Positions 1 through 12,200 are shown, counted from the first letter of the stretch. The stretch: DNA of 64,000 nt from Paenibacillus qinlingensis (GCF_013204845.1 NZ_JABMKY010000010.1:186001-250000), one strand, 5' to 3'. Made by a program: numbers and translations. Notes: a model not told the origin generated them from the sequence alone.

Positions 1-1926
1 GTTGAAGCAGGCACAGGAACAGCAACGATTAGTTCGTCTGGTGAGTTGAGAGGAACTAGTCTAGGCACAGTAATCGTCAAGGCAACAGCCAATGATGAAT
101 CAGCAATTGTTGGTACGATGACGATCACAATCACGCCTATACTTGTCACAAGCATTAATGTTACGAGTGAAGACAATATAATAAGCATTCCCAATGGAAG
201 TACACTCCAAATGAGTGAGAAAGTGTTGCCAGGAAATGCAACGAACACGTCTGTAACATGGAGCGTTGAAGCAGGCACAGGAACAGCAACGATTAGTCTG
301 TCTGGTTTATTGACAGGAACAACTGTAGGTACAGTCACGGTCAAAGCTACAGCCAAAGATGGTTCGAATATTGTAGGTAGCAAGATCATTACGATTGAAG
401 CGATCCCACTCACAAGTATCGTCGTGACAGGAGAGGATGAAGCAACAAGCGTTCCGAATGGAAGTACACTGCAAATGATTGCAGCAGTATTACCTGAAAA
501 CGCGACGAATGCTTCTGTAACTTGGAGCGTAGTAGCAGGAACAGGGACAGCAACAATCAGCCCGACAGGTGAATTGACTGGAACAGGTGTAGGAACTGTC
601 ACGGTGAAAGCTACAGCCAATGATGGTTCCAATGTTGTTGGCAGTAAGATCATTTCAGTAGCGGCGATACCAGTTACAAGTATCGTCGTAACCGGAACTG
701 GTGATGCCACAACGGTAACCAATGGACACTCATTGCAGATGAAGGCGGCGGTTTGGCCAGACAATGCATCACATACCGATGTAACCTGGAGTGTGGTTGC
801 AAATACAGGAAATGCGACGATAAGCGTGACGGGGTTATTGACGGGTACGCAAGTCGGTACAGTTACGGTAATTGCTACGGCAACAGATGGATCAGCGACT
901 AAAGGAATTACAATAATTACGATTGCTGCAATACCTGTTAGTCATATTGAGGTTAAAGGTGCAGGGGACTTAACATCGGTAGTTGCAGGAAATACGTTGC
1001 AAATGATTGCAAATCTACTACCTGAAAATGCGACGAACCCATCAGTGACCTGGAGTGTATATGGCAACCCGGGAGTAGCTACGATTAGTGATTTAGGCAT
1101 ACTTAATGCGATTGAACCCGGTAATGTTACGATTACTGCGACAGCTACTGATGGTTCTGGTGTAAAAGGCAGCACAGCTATTACAATAACTCCGATACCG
1201 GAAGTACCCGTTATGACGATAAGTATCTCTGTAAAGGAAACTTCAAATAGAGATGCCGTTGTTATTGGTGGAACACTCCAACTGGAAGCATCCGTATTAC
1301 CATTAAATGTAACTAACTCTTCAGTAACATGGTATGTCTATGGGAATGGGAACGGAAATACAGGAAATGCATTAATTAGTCAAAGTGGTTTGTTAACAGC
1401 AACTGGTATTGGGACAGTTACGGTTGAGGCAAGAGCGAATGACGGATCAGGTATCATTGGCAAAAAAGTAATCACAATCACGTCGGATGCGCCTCAGATT
1501 AAATTAAGCCCAATCTCAACCAAGGTTCAAGGGGAAGTAGTTGAGTTACAAGGGACAACTAATCTAAATGGTTTGACCCTTACAATTCTGGCCCCTAACG
1601 GGACCGTACTGGCTAGTTATCAGGATGTTACTGTAGCTAATGGTACTTTCCATGATGCAAGGTTTGCTTTACCTGCTGATACGGAAGCAGGGATGTATAC
1701 ACTCATCGCTAATAATGGAATCATCTCAACACATACGAGCTTTGCTGTTATTCTAAGTTCTACATTTGCTTTACTAGATCATGATCATAATGGTCAAATA
1801 CAATTTGACGAAATTATTACTTATATTCAATCCGATAGTCCAACGCGAGATCTCAACTTGGATGGTAGAATCGATCGAGAAGATATTACGTTCATCTTGA
1901 GTCTGATTCCTTCGATGAAAGACTAG
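1..1926 (+). CDS. BIG2-repeat exported protein with dockerin-like tail (5' end outside window)
   Basis: The reading frame is open from base 1, so the true start lies upstream. It contains about five and a half tandem BIG2 (bacterial Ig-like group 2) units of roughly 90 residues, each with a P-x-N-A-T-N...VTWSV core and a VGTVTVKATA-like end. A further beta-sandwich-like stretch follows, and then two Ca-binding loops (DHDHNGQIQFDE and DLNLDGRIDRED) resembling a type I dockerin or an EF-hand pair. BIG2 arrays are known as stalks of surface and secreted proteins; a dockerin would allow docking to a cohesin scaffold. The active or binding domain must lie upstream of the window, so the function is unknown. 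Repeat units are close at DNA level, so the array is prone to unequal recombination. Confidence 0.85.
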   Translation, partial: VEAGTGTATISSSGELRGTSLGTVIVKATANDESAIVGTMTITITPILVTSINVTSEDNIISIPNGSTLQMSEKVLPGNATNTSVTWSVEAGTGTATISLSGLLTGTTVGTVTVKATAKDGSNIVGSKIITIEAIPLTSIVVTGEDEATSVPNGSTLQMIAAVLPENATNASVTWSVVAGTGTATISPTGELTGTGVGTVTVKATANDGSNVVGSKIISVAAIPVTSIVVTGTGDATTVTNGHSLQMKAAVWPDNASHTDVTWSVVANTGNATISVTGLLTGTQVGTVTVIATATDGSATKGITIITIAAIPVSHIEVKGAGDLTSVVAGNTLQMIANLLPENATNPSVTWSVYGNPGVATISDLGILNAIEPGNVTITATATDGSGVKGSTAITITPIPEVPVMTISISVKETSNRDAVVIGGTLQLEASVLPLNVTNSSVTWYVYGNGNGNTGNALISQSGLLTATGIGTVTVEARANDGSGIIGKKVITITSDAPQIKLSPISTKVQGEVVELQGTTNLNGLTLTILAPNGTVLASYQDVTVANGTFHDARFALPADTEAGMYTLIANNGIISTHTSFAVILSSTFALLDHDHNGQIQFDEIITYIQSDSPTRDLNLDGRIDREDITFILSLIPSMKD

Positions 1927-1934
1927 AGTTAGAT

Positions 1935-1966
1935 AAGCCTCCCAATAGAAGGGAGGCTTATTTTTT
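1935..1966 (+). terminator. Rho-independent terminator
   Basis: A perfect 9-bp stem (AAGCCTCCC / GGGAGGCTT) with a 7-nt loop is followed by a run of T. It lies 8 bp after the stop codon of the BIG2 protein gene. Confidence 0.9.
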
Positions 1967-2088
1967 GCGCATAGCGTTGGCAAAGTTTCAGGGAGGTTCA
2001 TTGGTTTTGAAGGCAGGAGCAGTGAAGTAGCCGCCGCGGATACTTTGGGTTCACTTTAGCCTATTTGAGGGGGCAGAAATTTTAATCG

Positions 2089-4110
2089 TTATGGCTTTAT
2101 ATTAAGCATTCGGACTATGGCTGTAACGGCCTCCGCTCTGGTAGCTAGCTTAGATGAGGCAAAGTTATTTCCTGTAGTGCCGCCTAGTAGATTGTTTTTG
2201 CTAGAAATGACAGCTGCTGGCTTAGCCCAATCTGGAATGTCGGCATCATCAGCATAGCCTGTTGGGATACCTGCCATTAGGGGGAGCCCTAGGGCTTTGA
2301 CGACCATGGAAATCATTTCTGCATGGGTAATATTGGCTGTCGGTCGGAATGTGCCATCGGGATAGCCGCTGATCAGACCAAGCTGAACGGCTTGTTTGAC
2401 TGATTTCACCGCCCAATCTTCTACCTGGTTCGTATCCGTAAAAGTGAGAGGTACACCGTCTGAATTAGGCTTCAATCCATTCATTAACATAACCGTAAAT
2501 TCAGAACGTGTAATGCTAGCATTCGGCTTGAATGAGAAGTCTGGATAACCGCTCGCAATTTTTCGTTCGTAGGCTGTATTAATCTCAGGACTTGCCCAAT
2601 GTCCTTTTGTATCTGTAAAGGGACTTGTATCTGCGGTAGTAGTCGTTGCAGGACCTGTTCCTTCTGTGACAGTGACTTTGCTCTGCGTAGATAAGCCATC
2701 TCCGGAAGTTGCAGTAATGGTTACTGTTCCAGGAATGAGTGCACTGACTTGCCCGTTGGTGTCCACAGTTGCAATGTTTGGGTTACTGCTTTTCCATGTT
2801 ATTTTGAAATTGGATGCATAACTGGGAGAAATCGCAGCGCTGAGAGAGACGCGTTCTCCAGCTTGCAGGTTGAGTGTGGTTGTATTCATTGTTATGGCTG
2901 TTACAGGAACTTTGAGCGCGTACATGTACAAAACAAAGAGGTCTAATAAGCCCTCGGACTTAATTTCATCCGGATCAGCTAATATGGTGGATACTTCGTA
3001 GAGGGTCCCATCATGTCCAATGAATAATGGCAAAATCTCGTTTGTAGCAATTTTGTATTGCCATTGAATGGTGCCAGTCGGGCTAAGCGCGTAAATGGCT
3101 TTATTGGATGATGAGTTGGTATAAATAAGTCCATTAGGCCCGATAAGAGGTGGAGTGATCGTGCCGCCTGCAGCAAATTGCCATTTTATCGATCCATTAG
3201 GTAACAGTGCGTTGAGTTTTCCATCTTGTGATCCGAAATAAACGCTGCCGTCTTGACCGACAGATGGTGCATATACGATACTACCTTGATCGAATTCCCA
3301 TTGTTTCGTTCCGTTAGGTGAAACGGCATAAAGCTTATGATCATCAGATCCGACATAAATGGTACCATCTAATCCGGCAGTAGGTGTCGATGTTGCTAAA
3401 CCACCTATTGGAAATGTCCATTTCTTCGTCCCATTTGGCTTGATTGCGTAAAGTGATTTGGTTCCCATAGTTGCATAAATGGCGCCATCAGGGCCAAGGA
3501 GCAACTTCGCTTGGGCTTTAACCTCCAGATCGAGCCACCATATTTCAGTGCCGTCCACAGGATTTAGCGCATGTAGGATACCATCCTTAGAAGCGACATA
3601 AATCGTTCCGTCCTCCCCAAAAATCGGCGCTGAAGCAACTTGATCCCCTGCAGTGAAAGACCATTTCAATGAACCATCTGCTCGAAATGCCATTAGCTTG
3701 CCTGGATTGTTGGATCTGCCGGTACCGACATAGATATTGCCATCTCTATCGATGGTAGGTGATGTTAAGATCTGTTCATTGATTGCAATTCGCCATTTTT
3801 TCGTTCCGTCAGGCAAATGTGCCGCGATCCCGTTTCCAGCTAGAATGGTAAAAGAAAAATAAATAGTATCGTCGGCAGCGACGGTGGGGGTACCGATATA
3901 CGATAATGCAATTGTCGGCGCTTTCCATTTTAATTGTACGAAGCTAGAATTCTGAAATATGGTGAGGTCCTTGATGTTGGGATTAAGATCTGTAATCGGC
4001 GTAATTGTCTGGACAGGATCTATCGTGATTTGAGCTGAAACAGGTAAGGCAGACGACCCGAAACCAACGAGTAATACGAGTAAGCCGCCTATGATACACG
4101 CATTTTTCAA
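2089..4110 (-). CDS. S-layer-anchored PQQ-like beta-propeller protein with BIG2 and SLH domains
   Basis: The 673-aa product has a Sec signal peptide (residues ~1-27). About nine PQQ/outer-membrane-BamB-like propeller repeats follow (residues ~45-395; recurring G-x-I-Y-x-G-S and W-x-F patterns). Then come one BIG2 domain (~400-482) and three SLH domains (~495-673, with FTDT-x-x-H/D-W, GYPDGTF-like and TRAE motifs). SLH domains bind pyruvylated secondary cell-wall polymer, so the protein should sit on the cell surface with the propeller as a binding platform. No catalytic residues are apparent. The start is TTG at 4108-4110 with GGGAGAG about 9 bp upstream. It is convergent with the preceding BIG2 gene but shares only the BIG2 fold with it. 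Confidence 0.85.
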   Translation of the reverse strand: MKNACIIGGLLVLLVGFGSSALPVSAQITIDPVQTITPITDLNPNIKDLTIFQNSSFVQLKWKAPTIALSYIGTPTVAADDTIYFSFTILAGNGIAAHLPDGTKKWRIAINEQILTSPTIDRDGNIYVGTGRSNNPGKLMAFRADGSLKWSFTAGDQVASAPIFGEDGTIYVASKDGILHALNPVDGTEIWWLDLEVKAQAKLLLGPDGAIYATMGTKSLYAIKPNGTKKWTFPIGGLATSTPTAGLDGTIYVGSDDHKLYAVSPNGTKQWEFDQGSIVYAPSVGQDGSVYFGSQDGKLNALLPNGSIKWQFAAGGTITPPLIGPNGLIYTNSSSNKAIYALSPTGTIQWQYKIATNEILPLFIGHDGTLYEVSTILADPDEIKSEGLLDLFVLYMYALKVPVTAITMNTTTLNLQAGERVSLSAAISPSYASNFKITWKSSNPNIATVDTNGQVSALIPGTVTITATSGDGLSTQSKVTVTEGTGPATTTTADTSPFTDTKGHWASPEINTAYERKIASGYPDFSFKPNASITRSEFTVMLMNGLKPNSDGVPLTFTDTNQVEDWAVKSVKQAVQLGLISGYPDGTFRPTANITHAEMISMVVKALGLPLMAGIPTGYADDADIPDWAKPAAVISSKNNLLGGTTGNNFASSKLATRAEAVTAIVRMLNIKP

Positions 4111-4308
4111 CTGGGCACTCTCCCTTTATTTAACAGATATTAAGTTGATTATTTCATGTCGATGAAGATTATTCAATATGAACATATTCAAGGAAGTTAT
4201 TCCGTACAGGCACTTCTAGGCTCTAACCCACATAGACTAATACTAATCTAAACAGCGGAGGCTACCGAAGCCAACATGCTCCGCAATACGCTCAAGGGGG
4301 TAGCTGGA

Positions 4309-5010
4309 ATGCCAGGATTGTTTGGTACGATTGCCATATTGATTAAGCAGCTTACATTGCTTGTGTCCTACGTCAAGAACAACGCGTTTCCACAACCACT
4401 TACCGAGGCAGAAGAAGAATTACATTTGCGTCAAATGGCAGAAGGTAATGAGCACTCCAGAAATAAGCTGATTGAGCACAATTTAAGGTTAGTTGCCCAT
4501 ATAGTGAAAAAATTCGATAACACAGGGGAAGATCTCGAGGATCTCATTTCAATCGGGACGATTGGATTGATCAAAGCGATCGAATCTTTCTCACCGAATA
4601 AGGGCACGAAGTTGGCGACTTTTGCGGCTCGTTGTATCGAGAACGAGATCTTGATGCACCTGCGCTCCTTGAAGAAAACGCGGAAAGATGTGTCTTTGCA
4701 TGATCCTATCGGAACGGATAAAGAGGGGAATGAAATTACGTTGATTGACATCCTCGGCAGCGAGGCGGACGATGTGGTGGATGCGGTGCAGCTGAAGATT
4801 GAGAAGAGCAAGATCTATCGCAATCTGGAGATATTGGACGATCGTGAGAAGGAAGTCGTCGTCGGACGGTTCGGGTTGGAGCTTGGCGGCGAGGAGCGGA
4901 CGCAGCGAGAGATTGCGAAGGAGCTCGGAATTTCGCGTTCGTATGTGTCGCGGATTGAGAAGCGGGCGCTGATGAAGTTGTATCATGAGTTTTATAAGGC
5001 GAAGCGGTAA
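4309..5010 (+). CDS. sigK: RNA polymerase sporulation sigma factor SigK (intact copy)
   Basis: The 233-aa product matches the SigK family throughout: the pro-sequence-like N-terminus leading to [14 protein letters not shown], region 2 ([36 protein letters not shown]), and region 4 helix-turn-helix ([23 protein letters not shown] split across the domain end). SigK drives late mother-cell transcription (coat, cortex, lysis) after processing of the pro-sequence. ATG 4309 is chosen over the upstream ATG 4276 because AAGGGGG lies 8 bp before it and the length then matches the family. The gene is continuous, not interrupted by a skin-type element. It is followed after 57 bp by an ABC ATPase, and this pair recurs in damaged form at 12.7 and 28.5 kb. 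Confidence 0.9.
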   Translation: MPGLFGTIAILIKQLTLLVSYVKNNAFPQPLTEAEEELHLRQMAEGNEHSRNKLIEHNLRLVAHIVKKFDNTGEDLEDLISIGTIGLIKAIESFSPNKGTKLATFAARCIENEILMHLRSLKKTRKDVSLHDPIGTDKEGNEITLIDILGSEADDVVDAVQLKIEKSKIYRNLEILDDREKEVVVGRFGLELGGEERTQREIAKELGISRSYVSRIEKRALMKLYHEFYKAKR

Positions 5011-5067
5011 AAAGGAATTGAATCGCATTCTTCATTCATTTGGCATCAAATAATGGAGGCGAAGACA

Positions 5068-5745
5068 ATGACAGCCTTAATTCAGATTGAGCATGTGAGT
5101 AAATTTTACTATATGGGCGGCGAAACGATTCGTGCGTTGGATGACATTTCGCTGGACATTGCACAAGGTGAGTTTGTTGCTATTATGGGGCCTTCGGGCT
5201 CCGGAAAGTCCACGCTGATGAATATCATCGGCTGTTTGGACGTCTCGGACGAAGGCCTGTATGTGCTGGATGGGAAGCAAATTCACTCACTGAAAGACTC
5301 GCAATTGGCCGAGATTCGGAATCTGAAGATCGGGTTTGTTTTTCAAAATTTCAACTTATTGCCTAGGTTAAATGCGTATGAGAATGTGGAGCTACCGTTG
5401 ATTTATCGGGGGTTATCGAGAAAACAGCGTGAGCCGCTGGTCCTACAGGCATTGGAAGCGGTTGATCTGCTGGATCGACGGAAGCATTTTCCGTCGGAGC
5501 TGTCTGGTGGGCAGCAGCAACGCGTTGCGATTGCTCGGACGTTGGCTGGCGATCCGCCGATTATTTTGGCGGATGAGCCGACAGGGGCGCTGGATTCCAA
5601 GACGGGCGTGGAAATCATGGATATTTTCAAGCGGCTGAACGAGCAGGGGCGGACGATTATTGTGATTACGCATGACCGGCAGGTTGCGGAGCAGGCGAAG
5701 CGGGTTGTGCGGTTTCGGGATGGGCGGTTGGTGGAGTGTAGTTAG
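5068..5745 (+). CDS. MacB/LolD-type ABC transporter ATPase (module copy 1)
   Basis: A 225-aa ATPase of the MacB/LolD/FtsE type with a complete motif set: Walker A GPSGSGKST, Q-loop in FVFQNFNLLPRL, signature LSGGQQQR, Walker B IILADEPTGALDSKT and the H-loop in ITHD. Such ATPases normally pair with an FtsX/MacB-type permease, often encoded next door. No permease gene follows here, so the partner must be elsewhere or lost. ATG 5068 is preferred because GGAGG lies 8 bp upstream (5055-5059). The gene is close behind sigK, but whether the two share a transcript or only a history of co-duplication cannot be read from the sequence. Confidence 0.85.
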   Translation: MTALIQIEHVSKFYYMGGETIRALDDISLDIAQGEFVAIMGPSGSGKSTLMNIIGCLDVSDEGLYVLDGKQIHSLKDSQLAEIRNLKIGFVFQNFNLLPRLNAYENVELPLIYRGLSRKQREPLVLQALEAVDLLDRRKHFPSELSGGQQQRVAIARTLAGDPPIILADEPTGALDSKTGVEIMDIFKRLNEQGRTIIVITHDRQVAEQAKRVVRFRDGRLVECS

Positions 5746-5754
5746 AGGTATATG

Positions 5755-5795
5755 ACCGGAACCCTATGGGAAAGGGGATTTCCGGTTATTTTTCT
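5755..5795 (+). terminator. Candidate terminator after the ATPase
   Basis: ACCGGAA (5755-5761) can pair with TTCCGGT (5780-5786) around an 18-nt loop and is followed by a T-rich tract. The large loop makes it a moderate candidate. Confidence 0.5.
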
Positions 5796-6138
5796 TGTAT
5801 GTTAAAGTCATAGTTTCACTTTGCGTAATTATCCTTAGTACCCGACAGAACAATTTTTTGAATAAAACTAACAAAGCCCCTGACATTTATAAATAATCTA
5901 AGTTATATTCAACAAAAGGTTAATTATTAATAAATTGGTAATTTTATATAAATTGAAGATTTAACGAATATCAGATACTCATAAAGTAAATAATGCATTC
6001 TCTACTTCTTTGGTAAAGGTAACATGAATTTTTTGAAAATAAAATTAATAATTGATATGCTCAGTAATTAGTATTTTACCCTTTAATAAAGGCTATAGGT
6101 ATTTTGATGCATTTTAGGAGGGAATGTTTTACAAAATA
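5796..6138. other. AT-rich intergenic stretch, no gene seen
   Basis: All frames are heavily stopped and the base composition shifts sharply to AT here, matching the downstream STAND-like gene rather than the sigK/ATPase pair. This probably marks the left edge of the foreign segment. No repeat, tRNA or attachment-like duplication was recognised. Confidence 0.5.
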
Positions 6139-6147
6139 TGATATAAT
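6139..6147 (+). promoter_or_regulatory. Extended -10 promoter element
   Basis: TGATATAAT fits a TGnTATAAT extended -10, 55 bp before the start codon of the large gene. No good -35 hexamer sits at the usual distance, which is common for extended -10 promoters. Confidence 0.45.
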
Positions 6148-6202
6148 TAATTCATAATTTTACCTAAAAATTCGATCCGTTTTAAGGAGAAATCATTTAC
6201 CT

Positions 6203-9200
6203 ATGTCCAAATCTATAAATATACTTCATTTATCTGATTTACACTTTGGTATGGAATTATCAACTTCGAATTCCCATGCAATTGCTTTAAGAAAAACAGC
6301 TCTAGGGAAATTAATAAGTACATTGGAAGAAATTGAAGAAACAGCAAAACCAGATGTTGTTGTTATTTCTGGTGATATCACTTGGCAAGGTAAACAAAAC
6401 GGGTTTGATGAAGCAGAAGTTTGGATTAAATCCTTACTAGAGCAACTTAATTTAACTACAAAAGAACTTGTGCTATGTCCAGGCAATCATGATCTTGAGA
6501 GAAATAAAGCTATTGGAAGTAATCCTCCTCAGTCGTCTGATGAGGCTGATAAGTGGTTAATTCCCGAAAATCTAGAGCATTTTTCCGGGCCATTTAACAA
6601 ATATATTGAATTCTGTAATAAAATGTCCATTCCAAGTGTTACATTAAATAATTACTCGAACTTCTTAGTTGGGCAAAGAGAACTTTTAGGAATAAATTTT
6701 TTAGTAATGAACTCTTCATGGTTCTGTCGAGGTAAAGAGGATATAAGAAATTTGTGGCTGGGATTGCCCCTTTTGGAAATTATGGATGCCAATGAACAAA
6801 TAAATGAAGTATCAAATATTATTAACGGAAATACAACAATTGCAATTGTACATCATCCTGAAAGTTGGTTAAATGATGCAGAACAAAACTCGTATCATAA
6901 TAGACCTAATACATATAGATATTTATCTGAAAGATCTCATATAATATTATCTGGTCACGTACATGGTGCAATAGAACGACCAACTAAGGCATATGATCAA
7001 GCGTATGTAATTACTGGTGGTGCTTCTTATGCAGGTGTAAGATACCGAAATAATTTCTCAATAATTCAAATTGAGAAAGAAAAGAAAGAATGTGTGCAGA
7101 TTCCATTTGAGTATGATCCAAGGGATAGTAGCTGGAATAGAAAAAAAAATATTGGTTTTTTTTTAACTAATTGCAAGGAAAGTAAAACTGAGAATATCAA
7201 AAAGACAGACGATTTTATTAAAATTGATGATCAACATATAACAGATTTTAATCGGAATGATATCGATAGATCGATTTATGCAATTTCATTAGAGAATTCA
7301 TTAGAAAGCTTTAAAGTTGAAAATGATTCACGGAACTATAGATTCACAAAATGTCTTGAACTAATAAGAAATAATGCAGTAGAAGTATTTAATCAAAGCT
7401 ATTCATGTAACTTTACAAAAGATAACATTGATAACGCTGTTTTATTAATGGATCGTTTGTTATTTCTAATTAATCCTACTGAAGATATTATTCGAATAAT
7501 TGACAATATGGAAATATTAATAATAAATATTTTAGAAAATAATGAGAAAAAACACCAAAGCATAGAGTATTTGTTTACCTTGGTCGAATGGTGGCTATTA
7601 AAAACATCTTCAATTTCAAATACTAAGTCAGAAGTAAGTGAAAGTAACCTTAGCGAAATTATTAATCTTATTATTGAAACGTTAAATCTTATTCCAGAGG
7701 ATTTTGTTGGGATTATTCTTTCTTCGGCAATTGAAACAAACAGTAGTATTAAATCAAGAAGTCTCACAAGACTAGCACTCTTAAAAAGTAATACTAGTAT
7801 AGTTTGGGAAGTTATGCTTTGTTTAACTATACCTGTAATAGTTAATATGGAAACATTTCGTGAAATTAGTGCTGGGAAGAAATTGGGTGAGATAGAATTA
7901 GAGGAAACAAGGTACCTATTAGATAGTATTAAAAGTGATTATATTCCAAGAGTACAACTAATTAATAGTAGAGAAAGAGTAGTATCTGAGATTTTCCAAA
8001 AATTGCCTGAGAATAAAATTATACTAATTAAAGGGCATAGGGATAGTGGGAGATCATCACTCCTGTCAAGATTTATCAATAGATATAGTAAGGATAGATT
8101 CCAAAATGAATTTTCTCAGTCATTAATAATTTACTCGTTCAAACATTCAATTAACCTAATAGACATGGTACGAACAATTGTTGAACAAGCAAACTTGAAT
8201 TTAATCCATAAGATTGATATTTTATTGTTTGATAAATATATTAAAGATAATTTTGCTAATAATGAGAGTTTTTCAGTTAGTGGAAAAACTCAATTGAATT
8301 CTCAGTACATTGTGCTTAAAGCAATTTTGCTTGAAGCGATAAAACGTTTTATTAATGAGTGTGGTGAGATTCTATTAGTAATTGATTCTTTGGAATTAGC
8401 CGAGAAATTAGAAGATAAAATCTCATTTTTATTTCAGGATTTACCTGAAGGATGCCGAATATTAATGGCAACTGGTCTAGAAAATCAAACTATCAAATGG
8501 ATTGACAATTATTCTAATAAAATACATGAAATTATATTAAACCCTTTTACTAGGGAAGATATTCCACAAATTAGTGGTATAGATGATGAAATGACTAATA
8601 ATAAAATTTTTGAAAAAACAAAAGGACATGTCAACCAATTAAAAAAGTTAATGGTTAGTTCACCAGACGGTGGTATGAAAATTGATATTTCCTTACTTGA
8701 TATTTTTGAAGAAGATGAAATTAGTATTTTTGAAAAAGATGCAGATATTTGTGTCAAGAATGAGATATTAGAAGAAATCTTACTTTTAACAGCGGTTTTT
8801 GAACAAATCCAACCAATTTCATTGGAGTATATACAATCATTTCTATCATATCAAAAATTACTCTATAGAATGCCTAAAATTAGAAATGAAATTAAAAAAA
8901 TAAATCATTTAATGAGTGATATAAGATTCAATAGAATTAAATTACTCAATCAAAATTTCGCCGTATTTATATTAAAAAGATATTTTAGTACAAAAGATAT
9001 AGAAGAGTTTATTAATTCTATTTTTAATTGGTTATTAAATAATTCATCAGTTCATTTAGATTTTTTATGTCGATTTTTATTCCAAATTCAAAAGTACGAT
9101 TTGTTAACTGAAGAAAATGTCAGTCAATATATAAATGATTTTATTAATAATGAAATTATTAGTTGCTCGCGGCTCTCAGAAATTGGTATCTATTTATTTA

Positions 9201-12200
9201 AAGAGTATGAACATGATTCTACCATTCAGCTATCGCTGAAATTTTTAGATAGAGCATCAGAATTAGAAAATAGTGAGGCATTAACATTTTTAGGTTTTAT
9301 TTATGCTAAAGGTGAGAAAGTAAGTAAAGATATTGAAAAATCAATTGTTCTTTTGAAGAGAGCATCAGAACTGAATAGTATAAAAGCGAAATTAATGCTA
9401 AGTTCAATTATGTTTGATGGCATGGAAGTAAACCGTAATACACATGAAGCGAAAAGATATCTTGAGGAGGCAGTAAATTTAGGTAGTAAGGATGCTAAAT
9501 TCAATTTAGCACTTAGATATTTGATTGGAAGAGACATTCAATCTGATTTAATTTTGGCTAAAAAGTTGCTTTTTGAGTTAGTAAATGAAGATCACGTGCC
9601 TTCTTTGAGAACTATAGGGAACATGTATATTTATGGCGATGGTATAGATAGGGATATTGAAGCAGGAATGAGTCTCTTGCGAAAAGCCATTGATAAAGGA
9701 AGCAAAAAGGCTCGTTTTTATTTAGCTCAATATTTATTGACAATCACAAACTCAGAGGAAAACCTGGTAGAAGGTATTAACTTGATAACTCAACTTGTCG
9801 AAGGCAATTTTCTAGATGCCAAAAGATTCTATGCTGAAATCTTGCTGACTGGCCTTATAGTAAATAAGGATGTAGAGAAAGCATTATCTTTAATTAAATC
9901 TATGATAGATGATGGTGATGAAGGAGCTTCTGTTGAATACTCAAGAATTCTAATTGAAGGAAAACATGTCGAACAAGATAAAATTAAAGCGCAAAAAATG
10001 TTAGAAGACTTAATTAATAAGGGGAACGATGAAGCTGCTTGTTATTATGGAGATTTATTAATTGATGGCGCTTATTTCGATAAAGATGTAGAAAAAGGAT
10101 TAGAACTATTAATTAATGCTGAAAAATCCGGAAATATTCTTGCTAAAAGAAAGTTAGCTTGGAGATATACATACGGAATTGGTATGGTTAAGGATTTTTC
10201 AAAAGCTGAGTTTTTATTAAATGAAGCAATTGATAAAGGTGATATAAACTCAAAGGTTCAATTCGCTTTTGTACTTATAAATAAAGAAGATAGAACAGAA
10301 CAAGAGAAAATAACTGGTCTAGATATGCTTAAAAACGCTGTTACATGTGGAAGTATAAAAGCCAAAAGTTATTTAGGGGAAATCTATATTGAGGGAAAAC
10401 TAGTAGAGAGGGATGTTAACTTAGGACTAGAGTATCTTAACTATGCAATTGAGCTAGGGAACGCCATGGCTATGAGAGTACTAGGATATAAAATGCTATA
10501 TGGAAACGATGTACCTCAAGATCTTTTTAGGGGTGAACAGTTATTAAGAAAAGCAATTTTATTAGGTGATGAACTAGCAAATACAATTTTAGGACATGCA
10601 ATTCTAAATGGTGAGATTCTTGGATGTAATATATCTGAGGGTTATGCATTACTTGAAGAAGCAGTGGCGAATGAAGAAGTAAATGCAATAAGGATACTAG
10701 GAAGTACGTTATTACAAGGGACATATGGTATACAAAATAAAGAGCGTGGAGAAGAATTACTCAGGTTGGCAGCACGAAAAAATGATAATAAGGCTATTTT
10801 AAAACTAGCAAATTTACTTTTGGACGGATATTATCTCAAAAAAAATATTGATGAAGGGAGAGTACTTTTAAATAATTTGATAGAAAGTAATTACGAAGAC
10901 GCAGTATTGGAAATGTCTGACAGATTAATCTTTGGTAATGGAATCTCGAAAGATGTTCGCCGTGGAGTAACGCTGTTAGAGGATTTGATGAAAAAGAACA
11001 ATCTAGATGCTATCACTGAGTACGCAAAATATTTAATAGCGGGTCCAGAAGGTGTTGTTAGGAATATGGCTAGAGGTGAAAAGCTATTAAGACAAGCGAT
11101 GGAACAAGGACACGAAGAAGCTAGAAGGAGTCTAGCACAGTTCATTGTACAAGAAAAGATAAAGCCTCTAGAAGAAAATGAAGGGTTAACATTACTTGAA
11201 AAATCTGTTTCTCAAAATGATCAATATGCTATAGACTATTTAGCAAATTTATACCTAGAGGGTACCTACGTAGATAAGGATATAAATAAAGCGGTTGAGT
11301 TATTTGAGAGGGTGTTATTTGGGAGAAATGAAAATCTCAAAGTAAATTATGCAGTTCGGTTAATAGAAGGCGAGTCCATTCCAGAAGATATTAATAAAGG
11401 GTTAATAATACTTAAAGAAGCTTCAGATAGAGGAAATATCTCAGGGAAATATGAATTAGCTAAACTTTTAGTACAAGGAAAGTTAACTAAAAGAGATGTA
11501 GAAAAAGGATTAAATATCTTAGAAGAGTTAAATGATAATGGCTATAATAATGCAAAACTGTTTCTTGCTTCGATGTTAATACACGGCCATATAATTAATA
11601 AGGATATTGGCCGCGCGGTTATGCTATACGAACAACTTGTGGAACTTGAATACATTCCAGGTGTTATTGATTATGCAGAGATATTAATAGATGGCATCTA
11701 TATTGAGAAGGATGGATTAAAAGGAGAAAGGTTACTTAAACATGCACTTCAAAAAGGGAATAATCATGCAGCATACTTGTTAGCAAAAAGATATCTTAGT
11801 GGAGACGGTTTGAGAAAACATATTTCAAATGGAATTAATTATTTAAAAAGAGCATCAGACGCATCGCATTTGACTGCAATGTTTGAGTATGGTATTAGAT
11901 TCTTAATAGGGAAAAAAGTTCAAAAAAATGTAAATAAAGGAAAAGAATTGATTGATAGAGCAGTTAAAAAAGCTGATTATGATGACTTATATAATTTAGG
12001 TGTTGTTGCATATAAATTTAAAGAGTACGAAATGTGTTCAGGAATTTTCTTAAAAGCATACGAAAAGGGGAGTTTTGAGGCAGAGACAGCCCTAGCATAT
12101 TTGATCAGAAGAAATGAATATATTAGCGATAAAGAATTCCCAAACTTATTTACTTTACTTGAGAAAGGGTTAAAAAAGAATAGTGATACTTCAATATTAA

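Noticed and set aside
9200-12100. Possible CRISPR-like periodicity in the repeat part of the large gene
   Set aside because: The periodicity is in the protein (Sel1 units of ~36 residues); the DNA repeats are not identical and have no spacer structure. No CRISPR array was seen anywhere in the window.
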